Assembly (NCBI GenBank): GCA_046351595.1
Contig: JAXLYE010000011.1
Location: 124,001 to 188,000, forward strand
Reading direction: 5' to 3'
From: JAXLYE01 sp046351595
GTDB lineage: Bacteria > Myxococcota_A > Polyangia > Palsa-1104 > JAEUJZ01
Length of the DNA stretch: 64,000 nt
The notes beneath the pieces were generated by a model. It ran no database searches. It was not told the origin of the DNA and worked only from the letters and a program-made list of their open reading frames with translations. Made by a program: the position numbers and the translations under genes. Shown here piece by piece: positions 53,069 to 62,279 of the stretch (positions are counted from its first letter, which is position 1; the number at the start of each line of letters is the position of its first letter).

Positions 53069-53377
53069 CTAGTAGCCGCCGAAGTCGGGCACCGGCAGCA
53101 GGCGGTGCTTGCGCGGCTTCTTGGCGACCGGCGGGCTGTTGGCGGGCGGCGCGGGCCGGGTCGCCTCGACCTTCTGCGGCGCGCCGGGCGGCGTCTCGAG
53201 CGCGGCGGCGGGTGCGGCCCGATCCGGGTGCTCGACCGCGGGCTCGGCCTCGGCGCTGCCGACCGACATCAGGGCACCGAGCAGCAGCGCCGGCAGCGTG
53301 AGCGCAGCCGCCGCGGCGAGCAGCCGGGCGCCGACGGGTCGAGCGGGATAGGGCTTCAGCATCTCAGAGCGCACCAT
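53069..53377 (-). CDS. Small exported Pro/Ala-rich protein
   Basis: 102 residues, ATG at 53377 with GGAGG 5 nt upstream. One hydrophobic segment (about 19-38) serves as signal or anchor, followed by a Pro/Ala-rich chain and a basic end (K-K-P-R-K-H) with D-F-G-G-Y. It lies 18 nt upstream of the hydroxylase gene on the same strand and probably shares its operon. Function unknown. Confidence 0.55.
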   Translation of the reverse strand: MVRSEMLKPYPARPVGARLLAAAAALTLPALLLGALMSVGSAEAEPAVEHPDRAAPAAALETPPGAPQKVEATRPAPPANSPPVAKKPRKHRLLPVPDFGGY

Positions 53378-53444
53378 CTTCTCCTCCTGCTTCGCGACGG
53401 CCAGGCTCGCATCGGACGCCGCGCATCCACAAGCCAGCGCGCCC

Positions 53445-54500
53445 GTGTCAGCGTCCTGCGATCGGCCCGCTCAGAACGAACGGAACCTGTCACCTGCCCG
53501 CGTAAACGCCGAGCCGCCGCGTTCGATCTCGGGCCGGGCCGCGCGGCGCGCAAGTGCCGACGGCAGCGGGCTTTTTCGTCGGCCCCGCCGCGCGCCTCGT
53601 CCGCCGACTCGGCACCGCGCTCCGCGACCGCAGCGCAGGGCGCGCAGCTGTATTAGGATTTCTGTCATCGAGCGCCTCTACGCCCCCGGTACGCTGGTCG
53701 GTTCTCGCTACCATGTCGTCGAGCTGCTCGGGCGCGGCGGGATGGGCGCGGTGTTCCGTGCGCAGGATCGGCTGGCGGCACGGACCGTCGCGCTCAAGAG
53801 CGTCCTGCCCAGCCGTCGAGCAGAGCCCGCACCCGACCGGCCCCGGCGAAGGCTGGACGCTGCCGCGGCGCTGGCCGAGACGATGGACGCGGACCTCGCA
53901 GCGACCGCGCCCGGCACGCACACGGCGGGGACGGCCGCCACCGCGCTGCCGTCTCACGCGCTCGCGACCGAGGACGCCGACGAGGCCGGCGCGCTCGCGC
54001 TGCGGCTCGCGCTGACGCGGGAGTTCGCGACGCTGGCCTCGCTGCGCCACCCGCACATCGTCAGCGTCCTGGACTACGGCTTCGACGGACAGCTCCCCTT
54101 CTTCACGATGGAGTACCTGCCCGCGTCGCGCGACCTCTTGAGCGTTGCCCGCCACAGCCCGCTGCGCGTCCGCGTCGAGCTGCTGGCCCAGATCGCGCAG
54201 GCGCTGGCCTACCTCCACCGCCGCGGCACGCTGCACCGCGACCTCAAGCCCAGTGCGGGAGCGACCGAGCGAGCGGCCCAAGGCATCGGTCCGGACGAGC
54301 CGCGGAGTGCCTGCCACCCGACGAGGAGCCGCGCGGAACGGTGTCTGGGTTCCTGCCGGTTGCAGGCGTCGGAGCAGACACCATTCAATCAGAGGAGCTG
54401 CCGGATGCCGTGCAGCTCCAGGAGGAGGCCGGGCGCAGAGCGTCCCGTCGCTCCCGACGGCGCGGCGAAGCGGGTGCGCCAGGTGCGGGCCAGCTCCTGA
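53445..54500 (+). pseudogene. PknK-like Ser/Thr kinase truncated at the catalytic loop
   Basis: Kinase homology runs from about 53685 (G-S-R-Y-H-V-V-E-L-L-G-R-G-G-M-G) to about 54255. It includes the Lys (V-A-L-K), a long insertion before the alpha-C helix (L-T-R-E-F-A-T-L-A-S-L-R-H-P-H) and H-R-D-L-K-P-S. Directly after the H-R-D-L-K-P codons the sequence stops resembling a kinase and continues as shadow-like sequence, overlapping the end of the opposite gene at 54389. It is a close paralogue of the N-terminal part of that opposite gene. The breakpoint motif is the same as in the fragment at 45675. Confidence 0.7.
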
Positions 54501-57500
54501 TCGAACGGCATGTGCAGCCGCTCGGCGCGCTGCTGGCTGAGCGCCGCGAGCTCCCGAGCCAGACGGGTCGCGCCGTGTGCCCAGGCCGCGCGCGCGTGCC
54601 ACAGCAGCGCCCGCGGCACGGTCCCGGGAAAGGAGAGCGCGCTGCGGCGCAGGGCAGCGAGGGAGCGGCGCAGCGGCTCGTCCAGCTGCTGCCGCGCGGT
54701 CGCGTCCCCGCTCTGCCAATGATCCAGCACGACCTCGGCCATCGCGGACAGGCCCTCGCCGACGACGTCCATGGTGAAGCGCGCCTGCTGCGCGAACGCC
54801 AGCAGCGCCAGCGCGCCCGCGAGCGCTTCCTCGCGCCGCCCGAGCTGCAGCAGGCAGCGTGACATCAGGCCCTCGGCCATGATGCGCCCCGGGCTGTCCT
54901 GGGTCTTGCGGACATAGCCCAGGGCCTCGACGAGCAGCGGGTGCGCGAGCGCAGCCTCGTCGCGGCGCAGGGCCCGCAGCGCCTGGTACAGGAGCGGCGT
55001 CCGCGCGAACTGGTCGTACTGGCTGCGGCGCGAGCGCTCGTACAGCTCGGGGCCCAGGCGATCGACGGTGGCCAGGTCGTCGAGGCGGAAGGCGGCGAGC
55101 AAGCGCAGCGTCAGGCCGGTCATCAGCGCGAGCTCGTCGCCGAGCTGCCGCGACAGGGCGATCAGCGACTCCGACTCGGCGATGGCGAGCGGCCAGTCCG
55201 CCGCGTTGAGGTGGCGCGAGCCGGCGACGCGGCGGACATCGAGCTCCACGCGCGAGTGCGGGAGGCCGACCAGGAGCTGGCTGCCGCGCGTGTAAAGCCG
55301 CCGGCTGACGCCATGCAGCGAGAGCTGGCTGGCCATGTGGCTGAACAGGCCCAGGAAGTAGGCCGTGAGCGCGCGGTCGCCCAGCACAAGGGCGAGCTCG
55401 GTGCCGTGCATCGCGGTCTGCAGGTTCTTGCGCAGCTGGCCGTGCCAGATATAGGCCTCGCAGACCCAGCGGGCCGCGTAGGCGAGGTCGCGGAGGAGCG
55501 GGCGATCCTCGTCGCGTACGGGCTGCGGAGCCGGGTCGCTGCGCACGAGGCGCGCCAGCACCCTGGCCACGGTCTGCGCGAGCGGCCGCGCGCCCACAGC
55601 CGGCCCGCGGCCGACGTCCGCGGTGAGCCGATCGTAGGTCGCCATGCACTCGACAAATCGCCCGAGCGCGAGCGTGGCCTGGATCAGGCCGCTGGCGGCG
55701 CGCGCGGCCTGCTCGCGCGTCAGGTGCCGGTGGCTCGCCGGCAACAGCGCCTGCGCCAGCAGCTCCGCGGCCTGCGCGGTCGCGCCCTGGCCCAGCGCGT
55801 GCCAGCCCGCCTCGATCAGGTGCGGCGCGGCGCGCGCCGGATCGCCGCCGCGCTGGTAGTGCTCGGCGATGGCCGCGGCGTGAGCGGGCGAGCCCGCGTA
55901 CAGCGCCAACAGAGCACCGGCCACCTCCAGGTGCAGCTCCTGTCGCGCCGCGGGCTCGAGCTCGTCGAGCAGGCTCTCACGGATCTTGTCGTGCGCGAAC
56001 CGCCACACGGGGCCGATGGCCTCCAGGACCGAGGCGTCCGCGGCCAGGTACAGCCACGGCTCCAGGTCGGGCTCGAAGCGGCGCAGCAGCTCGAGATCGA
56101 GCTGCCGGCCCGCGATCGCGGCGAGGCGCAGCAGCGGCCGCGCGTCCTCGGGCAGGCGCTGCAGCCGGCGCTGCACGATGGCCTGGATGCCGCCGGTCAG
56201 CACGTGCCGCGGCAGGCGATGCGAAGAGACCGCGCTGAGCTGCCCGGCCTCCTCGGCCAGCGCGCGCATCACCTCGATGACGAAGAACACGTTGCCCTCG
56301 GTCTCCGCTTCCAGGAACGCGACCAGCTCGGGCGTGCAGCCGCTGTCTCCCAGCATCGAGCGGCACAGCGACGAAATGCTGGCCGCAGAGAGCCGCTGCA
56401 GCTTGAGCACGGCGCCGCCCGGCAGCTCCTCGGGCAGGGCCGGCTTCTCGTCGTCGCGGTAGCTGGCCAGGATCAGGATCGGGCGCTCCGCGCAGCGCGG
56501 GATCAGGCGGCGCAAGAGCGCCAGGCTCTCGGCATCGGCCCAGTGCAGATCCTCCAGGAGGAGCAGGATCGGCTCGCTCTGTCTCAGCAGCAGGGACTCC
56601 AGCGTGTTCAGGAGCCGCAGCTGCGCGGCCTGCGGGCTGAGCTCCGCCGCGTCGGGAATCTCTCGCTCCAGCAGGCTCTCGAGATCCGGAAGGAGGGACT
56701 TGAGTACGCTCGCCTCCAGAGCTTCCAGCTCTGTGCTCAGACAGAGCGTGCGGACGATCTCACGCCATGGCTCGAACGCCGCACCGGCCTCGCTGACCGC
56801 CTGACCGCGCACCGAGAGCACGCCCTGCACCAGCGCGTACCCCCGCACCTCCTCCATCAGGCGCGACTTGCCGACGCCGCTCTCGCCGCCGATCAGCCGG
56901 ACCGCACCTTTGCCCTTTCGCGCGGACTCCAGCGCGGCGCGCAGGATCGCGAGCGGCTCGTCGCGGCCGACGAAGCGCGCGGCCTGCAGCGTGCTCTCGC
57001 GCAGCGCCGGGGTTTCCTGCGGCGGCGGCAGCCCGACCGCCGCGCAAAGCGCCACCAGCGCCTCTTCCGCGGAAGGACGGCGCGCCGGATCCTTGGCGAG
57101 CAGGCGCTTCAGCAGCTCGACCAGCGACGCCCGCGGCGGCAGCAGGCTCCAGTCCGGATCTTCCTCCAGGGCCGAGCGGATCAGCTGCAGATCATCGCCG
57201 CGATCGAAGGGGTGTCGGCGCGCGAACAGCTCGTAGGCGATCACGCCGACCGCGAACAGATCGCTGGATTCCGTCGATCCCTTGCCCCGCATCATCTCGG
57301 GAGCCATGTACGAGATCGTGCCGGCGATCTCTCCGGAGTTTACGTGGAGGTGCGACCGCGGGCGCGCCAGGCCAAAGTCCAGCAGCTTGCACTGCGGTCC
57401 CTCGCTGCCGTCGAGGATCAGGACGTTCGCGGGCTTGAGATCGCGGTGCAGGATGCCGTGGCGGTGCAGGTACGAGAGCGCGCGCAGGAGCTGGCTCAGG

Positions 57501-58021
57501 AGGAGCGCCTGCTGCACCGGAGGGAGCCCTCCGGCCGCGGCGCCCAGGGTCTGCGCGCCCTCCAGGAGCTCCATCGTGAAGAAGGGCTGGGCCTGCGCGA
57601 TGAACCCGTAATCGAGGACGCTGATGATGTGCGGGTGACGGAGGGAGGCGAGCGTGCGGAACTCGCGCGCCAGCGCCATGCGGGCCCACACCGGATCAGC
57701 CGAAGGTCGCGGCGCGCTGCCGCGGACATGGATGCGGACCGAGCTTTCGCGCTGCGGGGTCAGCGGGCTGGCGATGCGGCCAGGACCTGCCTCCGTCGGC
57801 GCGAGCCCGTCCGGCAGCTGCACCGTCTCGGCGCTGCTCTGAGCCGCACGCGCGCTACCGCCGTCGCGCCCTTCGTCTGCGCGGGCAAGTACGATCTTCA
57901 GGGCGACGTGCTGCGCGGTCAGCCGATCATAGGCGCGATAGACCGAGCCCATGCCGCCCTGGCCGAGCAGCAGCTCCAGGCGGTAACGCGGTCCGATCGC
58001 TGCGGTCGGCTGGGTGCTCAT
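54389..58021 (-). CDS. PknK-like Ser/Thr kinase with AAA-type ATPase and TPR-like domain
   Basis: 1210 residues from the ATG at 58021, which begins the kinase domain; the longer open frame upstream is not supported. Kinase domain about 13-300: G-Q-G-G-M-G (20-25), Lys42, then an unusual insertion of about 70 residues before the alpha-C Glu120, H-R-D-L-K-P-A-N (192-199) and DFG (215-217). A STAND/AAA-like ATPase follows, with P-loop G-G-E-S-G-V-G-K-S (about 385) and L-L-L-E-D-L-H-W-A-D as Walker B. The C-terminal half is a helical TPR-like solenoid. This is the layout of PknK/regulatory kinases in myxobacteria. A truncated paralogue faces it at 53.7-54.3 kb. Confidence 0.85.
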   Translation of the reverse strand: MSTQPTAAIGPRYRLELLLGQGGMGSVYRAYDRLTAQHVALKIVLARADEGRDGGSARAAQSSAETVQLPDGLAPTEAGPGRIASPLTPQRESSVRIHVRGSAPRPSADPVWARMALAREFRTLASLRHPHIISVLDYGFIAQAQPFFTMELLEGAQTLGAAAGGLPPVQQALLLSQLLRALSYLHRHGILHRDLKPANVLILDGSEGPQCKLLDFGLARPRSHLHVNSGEIAGTISYMAPEMMRGKGSTESSDLFAVGVIAYELFARRHPFDRGDDLQLIRSALEEDPDWSLLPPRASLVELLKRLLAKDPARRPSAEEALVALCAAVGLPPPQETPALRESTLQAARFVGRDEPLAILRAALESARKGKGAVRLIGGESGVGKSRLMEEVRGYALVQGVLSVRGQAVSEAGAAFEPWREIVRTLCLSTELEALEASVLKSLLPDLESLLEREIPDAAELSPQAAQLRLLNTLESLLLRQSEPILLLLEDLHWADAESLALLRRLIPRCAERPILILASYRDDEKPALPEELPGGAVLKLQRLSAASISSLCRSMLGDSGCTPELVAFLEAETEGNVFFVIEVMRALAEEAGQLSAVSSHRLPRHVLTGGIQAIVQRRLQRLPEDARPLLRLAAIAGRQLDLELLRRFEPDLEPWLYLAADASVLEAIGPVWRFAHDKIRESLLDELEPAARQELHLEVAGALLALYAGSPAHAAAIAEHYQRGGDPARAAPHLIEAGWHALGQGATAQAAELLAQALLPASHRHLTREQAARAASGLIQATLALGRFVECMATYDRLTADVGRGPAVGARPLAQTVARVLARLVRSDPAPQPVRDEDRPLLRDLAYAARWVCEAYIWHGQLRKNLQTAMHGTELALVLGDRALTAYFLGLFSHMASQLSLHGVSRRLYTRGSQLLVGLPHSRVELDVRRVAGSRHLNAADWPLAIAESESLIALSRQLGDELALMTGLTLRLLAAFRLDDLATVDRLGPELYERSRRSQYDQFARTPLLYQALRALRRDEAALAHPLLVEALGYVRKTQDSPGRIMAEGLMSRCLLQLGRREEALAGALALLAFAQQARFTMDVVGEGLSAMAEVVLDHWQSGDATARQQLDEPLRRSLAALRRSALSFPGTVPRALLWHARAAWAHGATRLARELAALSQQRAERLHMPFDQELARTWRTRFAAPSGATGRSAPGLLLELHGIRQLL

Positions 58022-58276
58022 CGGATCAGGCCGGGTACCGGGATCGCTCCACAGCGAGCCCCTCCATGTTACAGCGAACCAGCCCGAGCGAAATGTGTCG
58101 AGGCTCACGCTCGGCCCGAGCGGCGGCGCACGCACACCGCCCTCGCTTCGCAGACTGGTGCTAGGCTGCGCCCCGATGGCCCCTCCGCTCTCCCTCCCGA
58201 TTGTCGCCGAGCACGGCGTACGCAGCCGACCCCCGACCTTTGCGGGCCCGCCGATCGTCTGTGGCGAGGGCTCGAC

Positions 58277-58738
58277 TTGAAGATCTGGGTCGATGCCGAT
58301 GCGCTGCCGCGTGAGCTCCGGGACATCATCCTCCGGGCTGCGCAGCGGCTGAAGATCGACGCGCTCTTCGTCGCCAACAAGAACCTCGATCTCGGTCGGG
58401 GCTCGCACGCGACTCTCGTACGCGTGGGCAAGGGAGCAGACGTCGCGGACTCGCACATCGTGCGGACCAGCGAGCCTCTGGATCTCTGCGTCACCGCCGA
58501 CATCCCGCTGGCGGCGGCGCTCGTGGCCAAGGGGCTGACCGTCCTCGATCCGCGGGGCGAGCTCTATTCCGAGACGAACATCGGGGAGCGGCTGGCGACA
58601 CGCGACCTGATGGCGGGACTCCGGGAGGCGGGCCTGCAGACAGAGGGACCTCGGCCCTTCGACGCCAAGGCGAAGCAGCGCTTCGCGGCGCGCCTCGACA
58701 GCCTCCTGTGCCGTCTGGTGCGCGCTCCCAGAGCCTGA
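58277..58738 (+). CDS. YaiI/YqxD family protein (DUF188), TTG start
   Basis: 153 residues from a TTG at 58277 with GAGGG 6 nt upstream. The gene is hidden at the end of a much longer shadow frame. It starts K-I-W-V-D-A-D-A-L-P and contains A-D-S-H-I-V, C-V-T-A-D-I-P-L-A-A and D-P-R-G, the hallmarks of the YaiI/YqxD (UPF0178) family, a PIN-like fold with conserved acidic residues. The family's function is not established, though nuclease activity has been suggested from the fold. It diverges from the PknK-like gene. Confidence 0.85.
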   Translation: MKIWVDADALPRELRDIILRAAQRLKIDALFVANKNLDLGRGSHATLVRVGKGADVADSHIVRTSEPLDLCVTADIPLAAALVAKGLTVLDPRGELYSETNIGERLATRDLMAGLREAGLQTEGPRPFDAKAKQRFAARLDSLLCRLVRAPRA

Positions 58739-58763
58739 GGATCCGGGTCTCGCGCTGCGCCGG

Positions 58764-60140
58764 CTACGGAATCCGGGCCTCACGCCGGGCCGGCGCGGTG
58801 CCGTCCGCATAAAAGTCCAGCGCGATGACGCGGCCCTGCGCGTCCCGGATGATCTTGAAGTAATCCGTACCGTCGTATGGGAAGAAGAGCAGGTCTTTGG
58901 GAGCGACTGCGAGCGGCTGCTTGGGACCGCCGTCGCGCTGCACCCAGAGCGTGCCGTCCGCCGCCGAGAGGGTCCGCCTGGCGGTGGCGTCGATGCGATA
59001 GGTGCCGCACAGCTCCTGCCGCTGTCGGTCGTCGGTCTTCTGGGGGCGCAGCTCGATGTACGGTCTGCCGATGGCCAGGGCCCCAAGCCGGTGCGCCAGC
59101 GAGCGCGGGTTCGGCGGCCTGGCATCGGTATTGGCGAGTACGACCACGGTGACGCGCTGCTTGGGAAAGTAGGTCAGGTGCGAGGCGAAGCCTTCGATGC
59201 CGCCGTTATGTTCGATCACCGGCTCGCCGCGCACCGTGCCCAGCATCAGGCCGTAGCCGTAGGGCACGGTCTTGCCCGCGGTGGTCGTCTTGGCGCTGGA
59301 CATCGCCGCATACAGCGCGGGCGGGACGACGCGGCCGGTGACGAGGGCCCGCATCCAGCGGAACAGATCATCCACGCTGGACGTCAGCGCGCCGGCCGCA
59401 CCGGGACCGCTGATGCTGAAATAGGGAGCGAGGGTGACCTCGCCGCGCTCGCTGCGGCTGTAGCCCGCCACACGCCCCGGCACCACGGCCTCGTCGGGGT
59501 GAAAGGCGGTCCGCGACAGCCCGAGCGGCTGCGCGAGCAGGCTGCGGAGGGACGCCTGCCAGGGCTGGCCCGTGACCTTCTCGAGGACCGCGCCGAGCAC
59601 GATGTAGCCCGAGTTGCTGTAGGCCCAGTCCGTGCCCGGCGCAAAGTCCGGCGCGTGCCCGGCGATCAGCTTGAGCAGGGCGCTGGTGTCCTGGGGCTTG
59701 CTGGCGTCCACGTCCCACGCGTCGCTGACGCCGGCCGTGTGGCTCAGCAGCTGCGCGAGCGTGATGCGGCCGCCGTTGGGAAAGTCGGGCAGGAACTTCG
59801 ACAGCGGATCCTCGATCGACAGCTTGCCGGCGGCGCTGAGCTTCAGGATCGCGGCCGCGGTGAAGGTCTTGGTGAGCGAGCCGATGCGAAACACCTGCTC
59901 CGGCGACAGCGGCACGCCCAGCTCCAGGTTGGCGCCCCCGCGGGCGGCGCGGAACAGGACCCGGTCGTCCTGCGCGATCAGCACGCTGGCACCGGGCGCG
60001 CTGCTTACGATGTCTTCGGCGAGGATCGCCGTGGCCTGCCGCTGCAGCGCCGCTTCGTCCGCCGGGCCCGCGACGGCCCGCAGGGACAGCAGCGGGAGCA
60101 CAAGGCCCGCCATCCAGCTCCACTTCACACGTCGTTCCAT
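58764..60140 (-). CDS. Class C beta-lactamase-like serine hydrolase, exported
   Basis: 458 residues with a signal peptide (about 1-25). The penicillin-binding/class C fold has the three active-site motifs: S-x-x-K in G-S-L-T-K-T, Y-S-N in W-A-Y-S-N-S-G-Y, and H-N-G in I-E-H-N-G-G. A C-terminal extension of about 100 residues forms a separate beta domain. Members act as esterases, peptidases or beta-lactamases; resistance cannot be concluded from this. It converges on the YaiI gene. Confidence 0.87.
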   Translation of the reverse strand: MERRVKWSWMAGLVLPLLSLRAVAGPADEAALQRQATAILAEDIVSSAPGASVLIAQDDRVLFRAARGGANLELGVPLSPEQVFRIGSLTKTFTAAAILKLSAAGKLSIEDPLSKFLPDFPNGGRITLAQLLSHTAGVSDAWDVDASKPQDTSALLKLIAGHAPDFAPGTDWAYSNSGYIVLGAVLEKVTGQPWQASLRSLLAQPLGLSRTAFHPDEAVVPGRVAGYSRSERGEVTLAPYFSISGPGAAGALTSSVDDLFRWMRALVTGRVVPPALYAAMSSAKTTTAGKTVPYGYGLMLGTVRGEPVIEHNGGIEGFASHLTYFPKQRVTVVVLANTDARPPNPRSLAHRLGALAIGRPYIELRPQKTDDRQRQELCGTYRIDATARRTLSAADGTLWVQRDGGPKQPLAVAPKDLLFFPYDGTDYFKIIRDAQGRVIALDFYADGTAPARREARIP

Positions 60141-60452
60141 CGCCGGATCATCGTCAGGAATCGTCTTTGCAACAAGACCTTGGCCAACAAGACCTTGGCC
60201 GGGCTCCAGCGGAGAACCACGTCAGGTGCTCACGATCGATGTCGGGCGGCAGCGAATCGGCCCGACGTGGCGGTTCCCTGCCGTCGCGGCTCCAAGCCTT
60301 GCGCGGGGCGTTCCGCGAGCCCGTAGACCGCAGCTCCTCGACGGAGAGGAGGCTTGCGACCGCAAGCCCAGTAACGCAGCGCCCGCGCGCCGCTCGCGTC
60401 CAGGCGCTCCGCTCCGTCGGGCGTGAGCGCATCCGGTGCGGCTCCGGCGCGC
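60141..60452. other. Intergenic region with a 15-bp tandem duplication
   Basis: About 310 bases between the serine hydrolase gene and the ABC transporter gene, both on the minus strand. It includes a perfect tandem repeat of AACAAGACCTTGGCC (60171-60185 and 60186-60200), just upstream of the serine hydrolase start. A 100-codon minus-strand frame looks like shadow sequence and has no precursor-peptide features. Confidence 0.4.
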
Positions 60453-62276
60453 TCACGCATAGCCGCTGGCCTGTTTGCGGAACATCGCTGCGTACAGGCC
60501 GTCGTGCGCCATCAGCGCGTCGTGCGGGCCCTGCTCGACGACGCCGCGCCGGTCCAGCACCACGATGTGCCCGGCGCGGCGCACGTTCGCGAAGCGGTGC
60601 GAGATGAGCAGCAGCGTGCGCCCCTCGGCCAGCCGCTGCACGTGCTCGAACACCGCGGCCTCGGCGTCGACATCGAGCGCCGCCGTCGGCTCATCGAGCA
60701 CGAGCACGTCGGCCTCCGTTCGCATGAGCGAGCGCGCGAGCGCCAGCCGCTGCCACTGCCCGCCCGACAGCTCGACCCCGCCCGGGAACCAGCGCCCGAG
60801 CTGCGTGTCCAGGCCGTGCGGCAGCGCGCCGATCAGCTCCTCGGCGCCGCCGTGCGCGATGGCCTGCGCGATGCGCGCCTCGTCCGCGAGCGACTCCGGA
60901 CGGCCGTAGGCGACGTTCTCGCGCGCGGTGAGCTGGTAGTGGTTGAAGTCCTGGAAGACCACGGCCATGCGCCGCCGCAGCTCGTCGCGCGGCAGGTCGC
61001 GCAGGTCCTTCCCGTCGAGCAGCACCCGCCCCTCGGTCGGCTCGTACAGGCCCAGCAGCAGCTTGATGAACGTCGTCTTGCCCGCGCCGTTGTGCCCGAC
61101 CAGCGCCAAACTCTGTCCGGCCGGGATCACCAGGTCGATCCCGCGCAGGGCAAAGTCGTCCTGTCCCGGATAGCGGAACCCGACCTGCTCGAAGCGGATG
61201 CCACGCTCTTCACCCACGAAACCAGCGGACGCTCCGTTCCCGTCGGAGCGCGCCGCCGGAAGGAGCCGCGCTCCGGTTTCAGTTCCGGTCTGGCGCGCCA
61301 GGAACCCCAGCAGGTTCGACATGTACAGATCGTGCTCGTACAGCGATCCGAGGCCGAGCAGGATGACCTGGAACGACTGCTGGCTCTGTCGGAACGCCAG
61401 CACGTACAGCGTCATGTCGCCGATCCCGATCCGCCCCGCCGCCGCCTGCCACACGATGAACAGGTAGCACCCGTAGAACGACAGCGTCCCGAGCTGCGAC
61501 AGCAGCGTCACCCACAGCGTGCGCCGCAGCTGCAGCCGCCGCTCCTCCTGCCACAGCGCCTCCGCGAGCTCGCTGTAGCGGCCGAGCAGCGTCGGGCCCA
61601 GGCCCAGCATCATGACCTCTTTCGCGTGCTCATCGCTCGCGAGCACGTACTCCAGATAGCTGAGGCGCCGCGTATCGGTCGCGCGCTGGTTGCGCAGCTC
61701 GTACGCCTCGCGCGAGAAGCGCAGCTCGGCCAGCGCCGCCGGGAACGCGGCCAGCACCAGCGCCAGCACCGCGACGGGGCTCAGGTGCAGGAGCAGCGCG
61801 ATGAAGCCGAGCAGCGTCACCGCCGCGCCGAGCAGGTTCAAAAGCTCGCCCGCGAGCGCCAGCGGGCGGAACCCGGCCTCGCGCCGCGCCCGCGTCAGCT
61901 GATCGTAGAACTCCGGATCCTGGAAGTGCGGCAGCGTCAGCGTCAGCGCCTTGCGCAGGATGCGCAGGCTCACAGCCAGCGTCAGCCGGGTGCCGAGCAG
62001 CGACCGCAGCACGCCGACGCCGCGCTGCGCCGCCCCGAACGCCGCCATCACGCACAGCTCGACGAGCACCAGCCACAGGGCGCCGCGGATCCGGTGCGCC
62101 ACCACCGCGTCGATGAGGACCTTGCCGACCCACACCAGGGCCAGCGGCAGCAGCGCGCACAGCGCGAGCAGCGCCATCCAGCTGCCTGCGATCAGCGGCG
62201 CGCTCTGCCACGCCAGGCGCAGCGCCTCGATGCTCCTTCGCACGCGCGCGCGGTGCCCGCCCTCCAGCGCGGCCAT
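60453..62276 (-). CDS. ABC transporter, fused membrane and ATPase domains
   Basis: 607 residues. The N-terminal 320 residues carry about six membrane helices; the C-terminal ATPase has Walker A G-H-N-G-A-G-K-T-T, Q-loop, signature L-S-G-G-Q-W-Q-R and Walker B V-L-V-L-D-E-P-T, then an H-loop (I-S-H-R-F). It is a half-transporter exporter. It begins 3 nt after the stop of the ATP-grasp gene upstream, so it is part of the graspetide-type operon and probably exports the peptide product. No N-terminal C39 peptidase domain is present. Confidence 0.88.
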   Translation of the reverse strand: MAALEGGHRARVRRSIEALRLAWQSAPLIAGSWMALLALCALLPLALVWVGKVLIDAVVAHRIRGALWLVLVELCVMAAFGAAQRGVGVLRSLLGTRLTLAVSLRILRKALTLTLPHFQDPEFYDQLTRARREAGFRPLALAGELLNLLGAAVTLLGFIALLLHLSPVAVLALVLAAFPAALAELRFSREAYELRNQRATDTRRLSYLEYVLASDEHAKEVMMLGLGPTLLGRYSELAEALWQEERRLQLRRTLWVTLLSQLGTLSFYGCYLFIVWQAAAGRIGIGDMTLYVLAFRQSQQSFQVILLGLGSLYEHDLYMSNLLGFLARQTGTETGARLLPAARSDGNGASAGFVGEERGIRFEQVGFRYPGQDDFALRGIDLVIPAGQSLALVGHNGAGKTTFIKLLLGLYEPTEGRVLLDGKDLRDLPRDELRRRMAVVFQDFNHYQLTARENVAYGRPESLADEARIAQAIAHGGAEELIGALPHGLDTQLGRWFPGGVELSGGQWQRLALARSLMRTEADVLVLDEPTAALDVDAEAAVFEHVQRLAEGRTLLLISHRFANVRRAGHIVVLDRRGVVEQGPHDALMAHDGLYAAMFRKQASGYA

Positions 62277-62279
62277 GCG

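Noticed and set aside
54941..58738. A 1265-codon plus-strand frame opposite the PknK-like gene
   Set aside because: Composition is Arg/Ala/Gln-rich shadow sequence; only its last 153 codons (from the TTG at 58277) are a real gene, recognised by YaiI/YqxD motifs.
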